NCBI GenBank assembly: GCA_019323135.1
Contig: JAHWHT010000024.1
Span: 1 to 11,808, forward strand
Source of the DNA: Candidatus Woesearchaeota archaeon
Lineage (GTDB): Archaea > Nanobdellota > Nanobdellia > Woesearchaeales > ARS49
Reading direction: 5' to 3'
Length of the DNA stretch: 11,808 bases
Of the stretch, positions 5,986-10,790 are shown piece after piece. Position numbers and translations under genes: made by a program. The notes below the pieces were generated by a model. The model saw only the letters and a list, made by a program, of their open reading frames with translations, was not told the DNA's origin and did no database searches. Position 1 is the stretch's first letter; each line of letters opens with the position of its first letter.

Positions 5986-6111
5986 ATGGTAGAATATAAT
6001 ATTGTTCAACATTGCAGGATGTGTAAGAAGAGATACGTAGTTAAAAAAAGTGAAGCAAAAAAGTATTACTGCGATGATTGTGAAAAAAAAGCAGAAAGCA
6101 AAAAAGAATAA
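5986..6111 (+). CDS. Zinc-ribbon microprotein, 41 residues
   Basis: Starts MVEYNIVQHCRMCKKRY and has two CxxC knuckles, Cys10/Cys13 and Cys29/Cys32, separated by 15 residues, then a highly charged Lys/Glu tail. This spacing is that of a zinc ribbon, as in small ribosomal or transcription-associated proteins and rubredoxin-like proteins. The exact family is not clear. It has its own TATA box at 5941-5948 and is followed 62 bases later by the ATP-grasp gene on the same strand, which has its own promoter. The two paired knuckles and plausible codon use make it a real gene despite its size. Confidence 0.75.
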   Translation: MVEYNIVQHCRMCKKRYVVKKSEAKKYYCDDCEKKAESKKE

Positions 6112-6124
6112 AACAAATTTACTC

Positions 6125-6134
6125 TTTTTTAAAT
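6125..6134 (+). promoter_or_regulatory. TATA-like box for the ATP-grasp gene; the T-run may also end the zinc-ribbon transcript
   Basis: TTTTTTAAAT lies 39-48 bases ahead of ATG 6173, predicting a leader of about 15 bases. The preceding T6 run is 14 bases after the zinc-ribbon stop and may also terminate that transcript. Confidence 0.45.
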
Positions 6135-6172
6135 CTTTTGGGCAGGAAAAACCATTCTAAACAGATAGACCA

Positions 6173-7153
6173 ATGAAAGAAATAACAATACTGAGCACAG
6201 AAGTTAACCCTGCAGCAAATTTACCTTTTTCAAGTATAGAAAATAATGATTCTTTTGCACACCTATTACGCATTGGAAATCAACACGGAATAAGTATGAC
6301 TGTATCTCATTTTGACAGCTATGAAAACGGAAATGTTGCAGAAGTATGGACATATAACCAAGCTGGTTGGAATAGAACAGGCAGCAGACCAGTTGAATTT
6401 ATCTGGGATAGATGTAACATTCGTAACAAAGAAAGAGAAAAGCTTAATGCACACCCTGCTATTGACGTATTTAATCCTGCTGAGCTGATGAGGATTTGCA
6501 GGGATAAAAAAGCAAATCATGAACTAACACCTAAATTTACTATACCTACAGAAACAGTTAATGGATCTATTGATGAAATTGTGGCAAAAATAGAGGCAAT
6601 CAGAGCAAAACAACTGCATCCAGATCTAAATCCAGACAGAATTGTCTTAAAACCAAGGTGTAATTATTCAGGACACGGAATATTTGATATTTATCACGAA
6701 GATTATGCAAAACTAAAAACAATTGAAAATCAAGATTTTATTATCCAACCATTTCTTGAAACTTCAGGCGGAATAAACCAACTGGAAATAGGCTGCAGGC
6801 ACGATTTAAGAATTATTGTTTTGAATGGTAAACCAATAATAGCCTATGCAAGATTAGCTAAGCAAGGTCAATTTATCAGCGGAGTTAAATATGGCGCAGT
6901 AGTCAAACACGTCAACATTTCAGATATAGATGATAAATTTATGGATGTTGTTTATCAAGTTGATAGCAAATTAGAAAGATTTAATCCAAGAATGTACTCT
7001 ATAGACCTAGGCAAAGGACGAGATAAAACCTGGATTTTTGAATTCAATGGTTTCCCTTCTGTTGTATGGGAGCCAGATGATGAAGTGGAAATTAGAGAAA
7101 CTAAAAAAATGCATAATAGAATAATTCGAACTCTGGTAGATTATATACAATAA
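6173..7153 (+). CDS. RimK/glutathione-synthetase-like ATP-grasp enzyme
   Basis: 326 residues. The ATP-grasp core is seen in order: IVLKPRCNYSGHGIF with ATP-binding Lys160 and a Gly-rich loop (residues 157-171), FIIQPFLE (189-196), RHDLRIIVLNGKPIIAYARL (209-228) with metal- and phosphate-contacting Asp211 and Arg213, and FEFNGFPSVVWE (289-300) where Glu290 and Asn292 would bind magnesium. The N-terminal 110 residues form a pre-ATP-grasp-like domain with FIWDRCNIRNKE. The family joins an acyl-phosphate-activated carboxylate to an amine, making peptide-like bonds; RimK members add amino acids to proteins or small molecules. No acceptor peptide or biosynthetic partner is evident nearby, so the substrate is unknown. 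Confidence 0.85.
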   Translation: MKEITILSTEVNPAANLPFSSIENNDSFAHLLRIGNQHGISMTVSHFDSYENGNVAEVWTYNQAGWNRTGSRPVEFIWDRCNIRNKEREKLNAHPAIDVFNPAELMRICRDKKANHELTPKFTIPTETVNGSIDEIVAKIEAIRAKQLHPDLNPDRIVLKPRCNYSGHGIFDIYHEDYAKLKTIENQDFIIQPFLETSGGINQLEIGCRHDLRIIVLNGKPIIAYARLAKQGQFISGVKYGAVVKHVNISDIDDKFMDVVYQVDSKLERFNPRMYSIDLGKGRDKTWIFEFNGFPSVVWEPDDEVEIRETKKMHNRIIRTLVDYIQ

Positions 7154-7171
7154 AATTAGAATAATAAATTT

Positions 7172-7187
7172 AAAAAAAATAAAAAAT
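7172..7187 (-). terminator. U-rich terminator for lipoprotein gene
   Basis: Directly after the lipoprotein stop, the minus strand reads AAATTTTTTATTTTTTTT with no stable stem, the usual form of an archaeal oligo-T terminator. It sits between two convergent genes. Confidence 0.55.
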
Positions 7188-7868
7188 TTAAGCTAGTTGT
7201 ACACCAAAGAAGTTAACCAAATTTTCACCCTGAAGTACTTTTAATGGTATTCCTTTGTAGTTCAGCCACATTTGTGTGCCGTCTTCAAATTCTATCAAAG
7301 TTGTTACACTTCCTTGATAAATAACTTCTTTCTGAGTTCTGGTTATTGTATGATCTCTATACTCTTCAAGCCACATTACTGGCGTCTTGACAAAGTATTC
7401 ATCAAACTCTAATTCAGTGTTTTCTCCAGAATTACGAGCACATAGATCTTCAACATACAATCTGATTGCTTTTGCATCACATGAACCTACTGCAGTCTTG
7501 CTTTCTAAGTCCATTACAACAGTATTCATTGCAAAATCTTGTCTCAAGAAAGTTGTGTCTTCAATCCATACTGTCAAAGTGTCTGTTGTTAATTCATAGC
7601 TGTTTCCAGTATTGTCTTCATAAGATGCTGTTTTTGTCTTAAACAATTCAATTGCATAATCAAACATATGTTCTCCTTTAGCAATTGTTTCTTTCTGAAC
7701 ATCTTCTTCAACAACTGGTGCTGTTTCAGTTACATCTACGCTCTCTAATTGTGCATCGCCATCAATTGTTGCTGCAGGCACTGTATCATTTATTACACCA
7801 GTACATCCAACTAATCCAACTAACAGAATCAGCATAATAGCGCAAATTACTTGTTTTATTGCATTCAT
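7188..7868 (-). CDS. Predicted lipoprotein of unknown function
   Basis: 226 residues from ATG 7868. GAGGAG at 7879-7884 lies 10 bases ahead of it; the in-frame ATG at 7886 overlaps that site and is less likely. The N-terminus MNAIKQVICAIMLILLVGLV followed by Gly-Cys is a lipoprotein signal with Cys22 as the lipid anchor. A Thr/Glu/Val-rich linker (about 23-65) follows, then a mixed alpha/beta domain. Its repeated strand pattern (DTLTVWIED, TTLIEFEDGTQMWLNYKGIP) suggests a beta-rich extracytoplasmic domain. I recognise no family. It shares a 23-bp promoter segment with the next gene upstream, hinting at co-regulation, and has its own U-rich terminator. Confidence 0.8.
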   Translation of the reverse strand: MNAIKQVICAIMLILLVGLVGCTGVINDTVPAATIDGDAQLESVDVTETAPVVEEDVQKETIAKGEHMFDYAIELFKTKTASYEDNTGNSYELTTDTLTVWIEDTTFLRQDFAMNTVVMDLESKTAVGSCDAKAIRLYVEDLCARNSGENTELEFDEYFVKTPVMWLEEYRDHTITRTQKEVIYQGSVTTLIEFEDGTQMWLNYKGIPLKVLQGENLVNFFGVQLA

Positions 7869-7878
7869 TTTGTCATCA

Positions 7879-7884
7879 CTCCTC
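7879..7884 (-). promoter_or_regulatory. Shine-Dalgarno GAGGAG deciding the lipoprotein start
   Basis: GAGGAG is 10 bases ahead of ATG 7868 and lies inside the codons that follow the alternative ATG 7886, favouring the downstream start. Confidence 0.6.
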
Positions 7885-7929
7885 ATCTCTATAAACTATC
7901 GTTGCTACCTCTAAATAGCCAGTCTCGCC

Positions 7930-7952
7930 TTATAAAGCTGATGGTTTTTATT
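7930..7952 (-). promoter_or_regulatory. Shared 23-bp promoter segment, copy 1 (lipoprotein gene)
   Basis: Read on the minus strand it contains AAAAACCATCA, then TTTATAA. Twenty-two of 23 bases match 8415-8437. TTTATAA lies about 62 bases ahead of ATG 7868, leaving a leader of some 40 bases that contains the ribosome site. The AT-rich box would bind TBP, and the conserved upstream part may be a TFB element or a regulator site. Confidence 0.55.
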
Positions 7953-7964
7953 AGAGCTATTTTA

Positions 7965-8330
7965 TTAGTTATCTTTGAATGCTTCTCTATAAAGAGATTC
8001 AGATATTTGTAATAAAGTAGATCCTACATCACAATCAGTTGCTCTTAAAAATTCATCAGAAACTTCAATATCCTGTTGGAGCAAATGAGTTTCAGCATCA
8101 AGCATTAATTCTAAAGTATCTATTTCATCCAATCCATGAACTGACAAATCTGCATCAACACCACTATTAAGAATATCCTTATAAATATCACTATAACAAT
8201 CATACACTGTATTAACTATTGCATAAGCAACAACATCACATCTTTCTTGTTCAAATCCAGAATTATTTCTCTGTAATGCTGTTGATAACGTATCATAATG
8301 CGGTTTTAACAATTTATTCTTTTCACTCAT
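7965..8330 (-). CDS. Helical protein of unknown function, 121 residues
   Basis: The start is ATG 8330 because GGAGG (8340-8344) lies exactly 9 bases ahead; in-frame starts further upstream at 8360 and 8363 have no such site. The protein begins MSEKNKLLKPHYDTL, is acidic, and appears almost wholly helical, with Cys32, Cys45 and Cys100 not arranged as a metal site. There is no signal or membrane segment. I do not recognise the family. The promoter segment it shares with the downstream lipoprotein gene suggests the two are expressed under the same conditions. Confidence 0.65.
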   Translation of the reverse strand: MSEKNKLLKPHYDTLSTALQRNNSGFEQERCDVVAYAIVNTVYDCYSDIYKDILNSGVDADLSVHGLDEIDTLELMLDAETHLLQQDIEVSDEFLRATDCDVGSTLLQISESLYREAFKDN

Positions 8331-8339
8331 TTTTTCTGT

Positions 8340-8344
8340 CCTCC
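8340..8344 (-). promoter_or_regulatory. Shine-Dalgarno GGAGG deciding the start at 8330
   Basis: A consensus GGAGG with a 9-base spacer to ATG 8330, the clearest ribosome site in the window. Confidence 0.7.
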
Positions 8345-8414
8345 ATAATAACTCAGTCATCAATTTTTATCGCAATTAAAATATTTTTGCTAAGATTATT
8401 TAATAAATCTGGAT

Positions 8415-8437
8415 TTATAAAGTTGATGGTTTTTATT
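8415..8437 (-). promoter_or_regulatory. Shared 23-bp promoter segment, copy 2 (121-residue gene)
   Basis: Matches 7930-7952 at 22 of 23 positions, including AAAAACCATCA and TTTATAA. It lies about 85 bases ahead of ATG 8330, leaving a leader of about 60 bases. Confidence 0.5.
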
Positions 8438-8450
8438 CTCTAGAAAAGAA

Positions 8451-8660
8451 TCAATTCATTTCAGCAAGATATTTTTCCACCAGTTCTTCAGATTTCCTTA
8501 TTATCTCTTCTGCAATGGATTCCAGACCTTTTGCCTCAACAGTGAAATCACCTAGTGTCTTATACGCTCTCCTGCCTTTTTTTCCGATAAAAGGATAGTA
8601 TACTCTAATCGTGTTATTTTCCATAGGTCGCATTAAATATTCATTGTACGGATTGCTCAT
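8451..8660 (-). CDS. Small protein of unknown function, 69 residues
   Basis: The protein has a basic N-terminal half with a strand-like IRVYYPFIGKKGRRAYKTLG, followed by a long amphipathic helix (about residues 45-68) rich in Glu, Lys and Leu. This resembles a small nucleic-acid-binding or adaptor protein, but no family is recognised. Its likely promoter is the TATA-like TTTATATTT in the 36-bp repeat at 8685-8720, about 47 bases ahead of the ATG. There is no clear ribosome site in the leader. The same promoter copy elsewhere precedes the neighbouring 118-residue gene. Confidence 0.6.
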   Translation of the reverse strand: MSNPYNEYLMRPMENNTIRVYYPFIGKKGRRAYKTLGDFTVEAKGLESIAEEIIRKSEELVEKYLAEMN

Positions 8661-8684
8661 GTTCTATTAATACATTCATTAATG

Positions 8685-8720
8685 TTTTTAAAGTTTTGCA
8701 AGAAATATAAACGCCCCAGC
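8685..8720 (-). repeat. 36-bp perfect repeat, copy 1: tRNA-Asp 3' end plus promoter
   Basis: Identical over 36 bases to 9166-9201. On the minus strand it carries the last acceptor bases of tRNA-Asp (GCTGGGGCG), then a TATA-like GTTTATATTTC and AAAACTTTAAAAA. Here the tRNA end belongs to a collapsed remnant at 8712-8753. The box is placed to drive the 69-residue gene. Confidence 0.9.
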
Positions 8721-8753
8721 GAGAAGTAACCAAAAAAACATCACTTCAGGGGC
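8712..8753 (-). pseudogene. Collapsed tRNA-Asp remnant
   Basis: On the minus strand, 42 bases start GCCCC TGAAGTGATG and end CGCTGGGGCG. These resemble the tRNA-Asp 5' end (GCCCC AGTAGTGTAG) and its 3' end (AGCTGGGGCG) with the middle missing. The remnant folds as a hairpin: GCCCC/GGGGC and GAAGT/ACTTC around a loop containing T7. It lies 15 bases after the stop of the 118-residue gene and may now serve as that gene's 3' structure or terminator. The 5' similarity is short, so the origin is inferred mainly from the 3' repeat. Confidence 0.5.
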
Positions 8754-8767
8754 AGATAATACTATCC

Positions 8768-9124
8768 TTAATACCAATGATATCTTGCTAATACTGTTCC
8801 ATTTTCATCGGTTTTTTCTATCAACGAAGCTTCTGACGGATTCCTTGCCAATCGGTCTGCTTTTCCATAAATAATAATTCTATCGCCTAGTTGAAGCGGC
8901 ATCATGCCTTGTGCTTTACAAAAAGCGTTTAGTTCACGTTCACCCAATAATTCATCTGTCAAGCCTGCTTCGTCTAATAACTTGCCGTTAACAAGAATCG
9001 GTTGATTATTATACAAATCTTTAGGTAAAATAACCTCGCTTACTTCTATATTTACTTGGCTACGGCCTTCAATACCATATTCTGGCGCTTTAGATATTAT
9101 TGCATTAAGTTTTGTTCTTTCCAT
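8768..9124 (-). CDS. Small protein of unknown function, 118 residues, between tRNA-Asp-end repeats
   Basis: The chosen start, ATG 9124, has GGGGG (9133-9137) eight bases ahead. An upstream ATG at 9163 would fit a leaderless start, as the TATA-like box centres 26 bases ahead of it, and would add 13 residues. The protein begins MERTKLNAIISKAPEYGIEG. The pattern of strands, ending PLQLGDRIIIYGKADRLARN, recalls a small beta-barrel, but I cannot assign a family. The gene lies wholly between two perfect 36-bp repeats bearing the tRNA-Asp 3' end. It may therefore have arrived with a duplication or a small insertion. Confidence 0.65.
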   Translation of the reverse strand: MERTKLNAIISKAPEYGIEGRSQVNIEVSEVILPKDLYNNQPILVNGKLLDEAGLTDELLGERELNAFCKAQGMMPLQLGDRIIIYGKADRLARNPSEASLIEKTDENGTVLARYHWY

Positions 9125-9165
9125 ATTTATTTCCCCCATAATAACAGATACATACAAGTGCATTC

Positions 9166-9201
9166 TTTTTAAAGTTTTGCAAGAAATATAAACGCCCCAG
9201 C
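9166..9201 (-). repeat. 36-bp perfect repeat, copy 2: 3' end of intact tRNA-Asp plus promoter
   Basis: Identical to 8685-8720. It spans the last nine bases of tRNA-Asp and 27 bases downstream, with the TATA-like GTTTATATTTC (9183-9193) placed to drive the 118-residue gene. Confidence 0.9.
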
Positions 9202-9227
9202 TGGGAATCGAACCCAGGTCGAAGCCT

Positions 9228-9282
9228 TTCTATCCAAGGACTTTATGTCCGCCTGTTTGATCAAACTTTTCTAAAGTTTGGA
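9228..9282 (-). other. Intron of tRNA-Asp (bulge-helix-bulge type)
   Basis: 55 bases. The outer helix is AAGCC/GGCTT, the central 4-bp helix CTGT/ATAG with one G-T pair, the bulges CGT and AAA (cut after the second base of each), and the inner helix CCAA/TTGG. The inner helix can extend with ACTTTA/TAAAGT after a CC bulge. This is the substrate of the archaeal splicing endonuclease. The intron contains a 25-bp sequence repeated at 9483-9507. Confidence 0.9.
9256..9280. repeat. 25-bp repeat, copy 1 (inside tRNA-Asp intron)
   Basis: Exact match to 9483-9507 in the same orientation. It contains the palindrome TTTGATCAAA and the hairpin CAAACTTT-TCT-AAAGTTTG. Confidence 0.9.
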
Positions 9283-9342
9283 CGACAGGGCTTCATGATA
9301 ACCTCTACACTACTGGGGCATATTGACGAAGAAATCTAGATG

Positions 9343-9360
9343 GTTTTTAAATCTTGCGTT
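9343..9360 (-). promoter_or_regulatory. tRNA-Asp promoter, with a near copy at 9507-9524
   Basis: On the minus strand AACGCAAGATTTAAAAAC contains a TATA box (TTTAAAAA) centred about 28 bases ahead of the tRNA 5' end. It differs at two of 18 positions from 9507-9524. Its downstream AAAAACCATC also occurs in the two shared promoter segments at 7930-7952 and 8415-8437. Confidence 0.55.
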
Positions 9361-9506
9361 CTCTGGCTGTAAATTTGCCAAACTATTGACGCAAGACATT
9401 GTGAAGACGAGAGAAGTGTTGAGCCCATGTTTGCGAAAGCAAACATCATATAGGTTGCTTCTGGAGCCTGAACAAAGAGTGCTTTGATCAAACTTTTCTA
9501 AAGTTT
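9353..9506. ncRNA. Hairpin-rich, GC-raised spacer, candidate structured RNA
   Basis: The spacer between tRNA-Asp and the metallopeptidase gene is richer in G+C by eye than its surroundings. It holds CTTGCGT (9353-9359) paired with ACGCAAG (9389-9395), a nested TGGC/GCCA, and a perfect 8-bp stem ATGTTTGC/GCAAACAT (9427-9446). On the plus strand that stem is closed by a GAAA tetraloop, which suggests plus-strand RNA. Against this, the promoter-like 9507-9524 would fire on the minus strand. It matches no RNA family I can name: not RNase P, SRP or a C/D box RNA. A 37-codon minus-strand frame from ATG 9451 exists but has no ribosome site. Confidence 0.35.
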
Positions 9507-9507
9507 G
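9483..9507. repeat. 25-bp repeat, copy 2 (spacer copy of the tRNA-Asp intron hairpin)
   Basis: Identical to 9256-9280. It lies 16 bases past the stop of the metallopeptidase gene, so its hairpin could also act at that gene's 3' end. It abuts the promoter-like 9507-9524. Confidence 0.9.
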
Positions 9508-9524
9508 TTTTTAAACTTTGCGTT
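9507..9524 (-). promoter_or_regulatory. Second copy of the tRNA-Asp promoter
   Basis: AACGCAAAGTTTAAAAAC on the minus strand matches 9343-9360 at 16 of 18 positions. It would start transcription near 9490, into the hairpin-rich spacer. It overlaps the metallopeptidase stop codon by two bases. Whether it is active is unknown. Confidence 0.35.
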
Positions 9525-10293
9525 ATTTCTTCCGCACTACTCTATATATTATTAGTTTTCTTGATTGTGTGTCAAACATAGGAAAGTAGGGTGCTTGTTC
9601 TATTGCGGATTTGGCGTATTTGTCTGACATTGCTCTTGCAAGTATTTTTCCATGTAGTTGGCAGTACATTTCAACTACAAAATCCATTGTTTTTCTAGAC
9701 ACAACTCTTTTTTTGTCTTCTATCTGCAGTAATTGATTTCCATAAGCGCGCAGTTCCATGATATCCTCATACTTTTTTGTGCCTATCTTCTTGATGATTT
9801 CAGGTGTTGCTTTCTCTCCTGCAAGAATTACTCCAGTTGCATTATCTTGTGCATGAACACTCTCATGATCCACTAAAAAACTGAGCAAGTCTTCTTTTTC
9901 TCTGTTAAAAGCATCTGAAAAAACAATCATCATTGAATCTTTGCCCTGGCCAACAAGCTTATTTGGAATTATAGTCACTGCAACATATGGGTTTTTGCCG
10001 AATTCCTCCCAAAAATGTTCTGCAACTATTTTTCTTGTGCCATATTCTGATTGCATGCCATGGACATATCTGTCTTTAAAGATATCATCATAATAAATAA
10101 CATCAGCAATATGAGGAATCTTATGCTTTTCAACTATTTCCTCTAATTGCTCTTGTCTTTCCTGTGCCTCAGTATCCCATACTTGCGTTCCCACAGGAAC
10201 AGGCAAAATCCTTTCAAGCATAGGTTCTTTTGTCTGGCATCCTGCAGCAATAGAAGCGGCAAGAATTGTAGACCATAATAATTTTCTTAGCAT
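9523..10293 (-). CDS. Putative HExxH zinc metallopeptidase lipoprotein
   Basis: 256 residues. The N-terminus MLRKLLWSTILAASIAAGC is a lipoprotein signal with Cys19 as the lipid anchor. The core has DHESVHAQD at residues 142-150, an HExxH zinc site (His143, Glu144, His147). IMELRAYGNQ follows about 33 residues later with Glu180 as a likely third ligand, the gluzincin arrangement. The pattern fits an extracytoplasmic zinc peptidase, although I do not recognise the exact family and activity is inferred. The gene follows the 58-residue gene by 27 bases, so they probably form one transcript. No clear ribosome site precedes the ATG. The C-terminus is basic (RVVRKK). Confidence 0.75.
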   Translation of the reverse strand: MLRKLLWSTILAASIAAGCQTKEPMLERILPVPVGTQVWDTEAQERQEQLEEIVEKHKIPHIADVIYYDDIFKDRYVHGMQSEYGTRKIVAEHFWEEFGKNPYVAVTIIPNKLVGQGKDSMMIVFSDAFNREKEDLLSFLVDHESVHAQDNATGVILAGEKATPEIIKKIGTKKYEDIMELRAYGNQLLQIEDKKRVVSRKTMDFVVEMYCQLHGKILARAMSDKYAKSAIEQAPYFPMFDTQSRKLIIYRVVRKK

Positions 10294-10320
10294 TATATCA
10301 AAAAAGAATAAATTTGTTTA

Positions 10321-10497
10321 TTAATCTGCTGACACATCGTGTTCTTCTACAAGTGCCTCAAACCTGCTAATAGAGCGGCGTTCCATTTGTTGAATTATTG
10401 ACTCAACATATTCTTTTGCGCATTCTGAGTCATTTGGCCGTTCTGGACAACCATACCCTAATTTTTGAATCTCCCTAGCTAATACTAAATAATTCAT
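10321..10497 (-). CDS. Small protein of unknown function, 58 residues
   Basis: It reads MNYLVLAREIQKLGYGCPER, then an acidic helical part (ECAKEYVESIIQQMERRS), ending EEHDVSAD. Cys17 and Cys26 do not form an obvious metal site. A ribosome site with eight consecutive G residues followed by AG (10505-10514) ends eight bases ahead of the ATG. It lies between tRNA-Tyr and the metallopeptidase lipoprotein gene, on the same strand as both. It might be a partner or regulator of the peptidase, but this rests on position alone. Confidence 0.6.
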   Translation of the reverse strand: MNYLVLAREIQKLGYGCPERPNDSECAKEYVESIIQQMERRSISRFEALVEEHDVSAD

Positions 10498-10504
10498 CTT
10501 TTAT

Positions 10505-10514
10505 CTCCCCCCCC
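10505..10514 (-). promoter_or_regulatory. G8-tract ribosome binding site for the 58-residue gene
   Basis: The minus strand reads GGGGGGGGAG, then seven bases to the ATG at 10497. Such a homopolymer is unusual and could vary in length, changing translation of the gene. Confidence 0.5.
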
Positions 10515-10526
10515 TAATAAAAAGTA

Positions 10527-10652
10527 TCCCCGCTCCCTGATTTGAACAGGGAACCTTTCGGTCTCAGCTGTCTGTTTATCATCCAAGCTTTATAGCAACG
10601 TCAAAACAGCGATTATCTACAGCCGAACGCTCTACCGTTGAGCTAAGCGGGG
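10527..10652 (-). tRNA. tRNA-Tyr(GTA) with a 54-base intron
   Basis: Exon 1 is 10617-10652 and exon 2 is 10527-10562. The acceptor CCCCGCT/AGCGGGG starts with C1-G72 and has A73, the archaeal tyrosine identity set. The D-arm is GCTC-AACGGTA-GAGC. The anticodon stem TTCGG/CCGAA holds CTGTAG-A with anticodon GTA. The T-arm is CCCTG-TTCAAAT-CAGGG. CCA is not encoded. The 3' side runs into TATACTTTTTATT, a likely oligo-T terminator. Confidence 0.95.
10563..10616 (-). other. Intron of tRNA-Tyr
   Basis: 54 bases at the 37/38 site. The central helix would be CTGT paired with GCTG, which has a T-T mismatch, and AGA bulges on both sides. A perfect partner, ACAG, lies three bases further upstream. Inside, CTGTTT/AAACAG forms a stem. 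The splice motif is therefore relaxed compared with tRNA-Asp, and the exact ends could shift by a base or two. Confidence 0.8.
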
Positions 10653-10687
10653 ATTGTATAACCGCAACTCAGAATAACTATGTGCGC

Positions 10688-10697
10688 TTTATAAAGT
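10688..10697 (-). promoter_or_regulatory. TATA box for tRNA-Tyr
   Basis: On the minus strand AACTTTATAA lies 36-45 bases ahead of the tRNA-Tyr 5' end, leaving a leader of about 10-15 bases. Confidence 0.5.
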
Positions 10698-10746
10698 TTT
10701 CGAGATAATAGTTGCAATTAAATATAGCTATTTCACCTCACATATT

Positions 10747-10756
10747 GATATAAATA
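10747..10756 (+). promoter_or_regulatory. TATA box for the Lys-tail gene
   Basis: GATATAAATA, centred about 39 bases ahead of ATG 10791; transcription would start near 10778. Confidence 0.5.
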
Positions 10757-10790
10757 CCTTCACTTTCCAGTATCTTTGGGTGAACAAGGA

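Larger units (their letters stand above)
9193..9319 (-). tRNA. tRNA-Asp(GTC) with a 55-base intron
   Basis: Exon 1 is 9283-9319 and exon 2 is 9193-9227; the mature length is 72. The acceptor is GCCCCAG/CTGGGGC, with discriminator G73 as expected for Asp. The anticodon stem AAGCC/GGCTT encloses CTGTCG-A with anticodon GTC. The T-arm is CTGGG-TTCGATT-CCCAG. CCA is not encoded. The intron sits at the canonical 37/38 site in a full bulge-helix-bulge motif. The 3' end lies in a 36-bp repeat whose other copy is at 8685-8720. The promoter is the TTTAAAAA box at 9344-9351. Confidence 0.95.

Noticed and set aside
8685..9201. A complete integrative element at tRNA-Asp
   Set aside because: No integrase or recombinase gene lies between the repeats; only one small unknown gene. 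Kept as a finding, not called as a mobile element.
9340..9451. A 37-codon minus-strand frame (start MMFAFANMGS) in the hairpin-rich spacer
   Set aside because: It ends inside the tRNA-Asp promoter and has no ribosome site, and the DNA shows strong inverted repeats; an RNA role is more likely. Not fully excluded.
9353..9506. C/D box RNA, RNase P RNA or SRP RNA
   Set aside because: An ATGATG resembling a C box occurs, but no matching D box at suitable spacing, and none of the conserved cores of RNase P or SRP RNA is seen.
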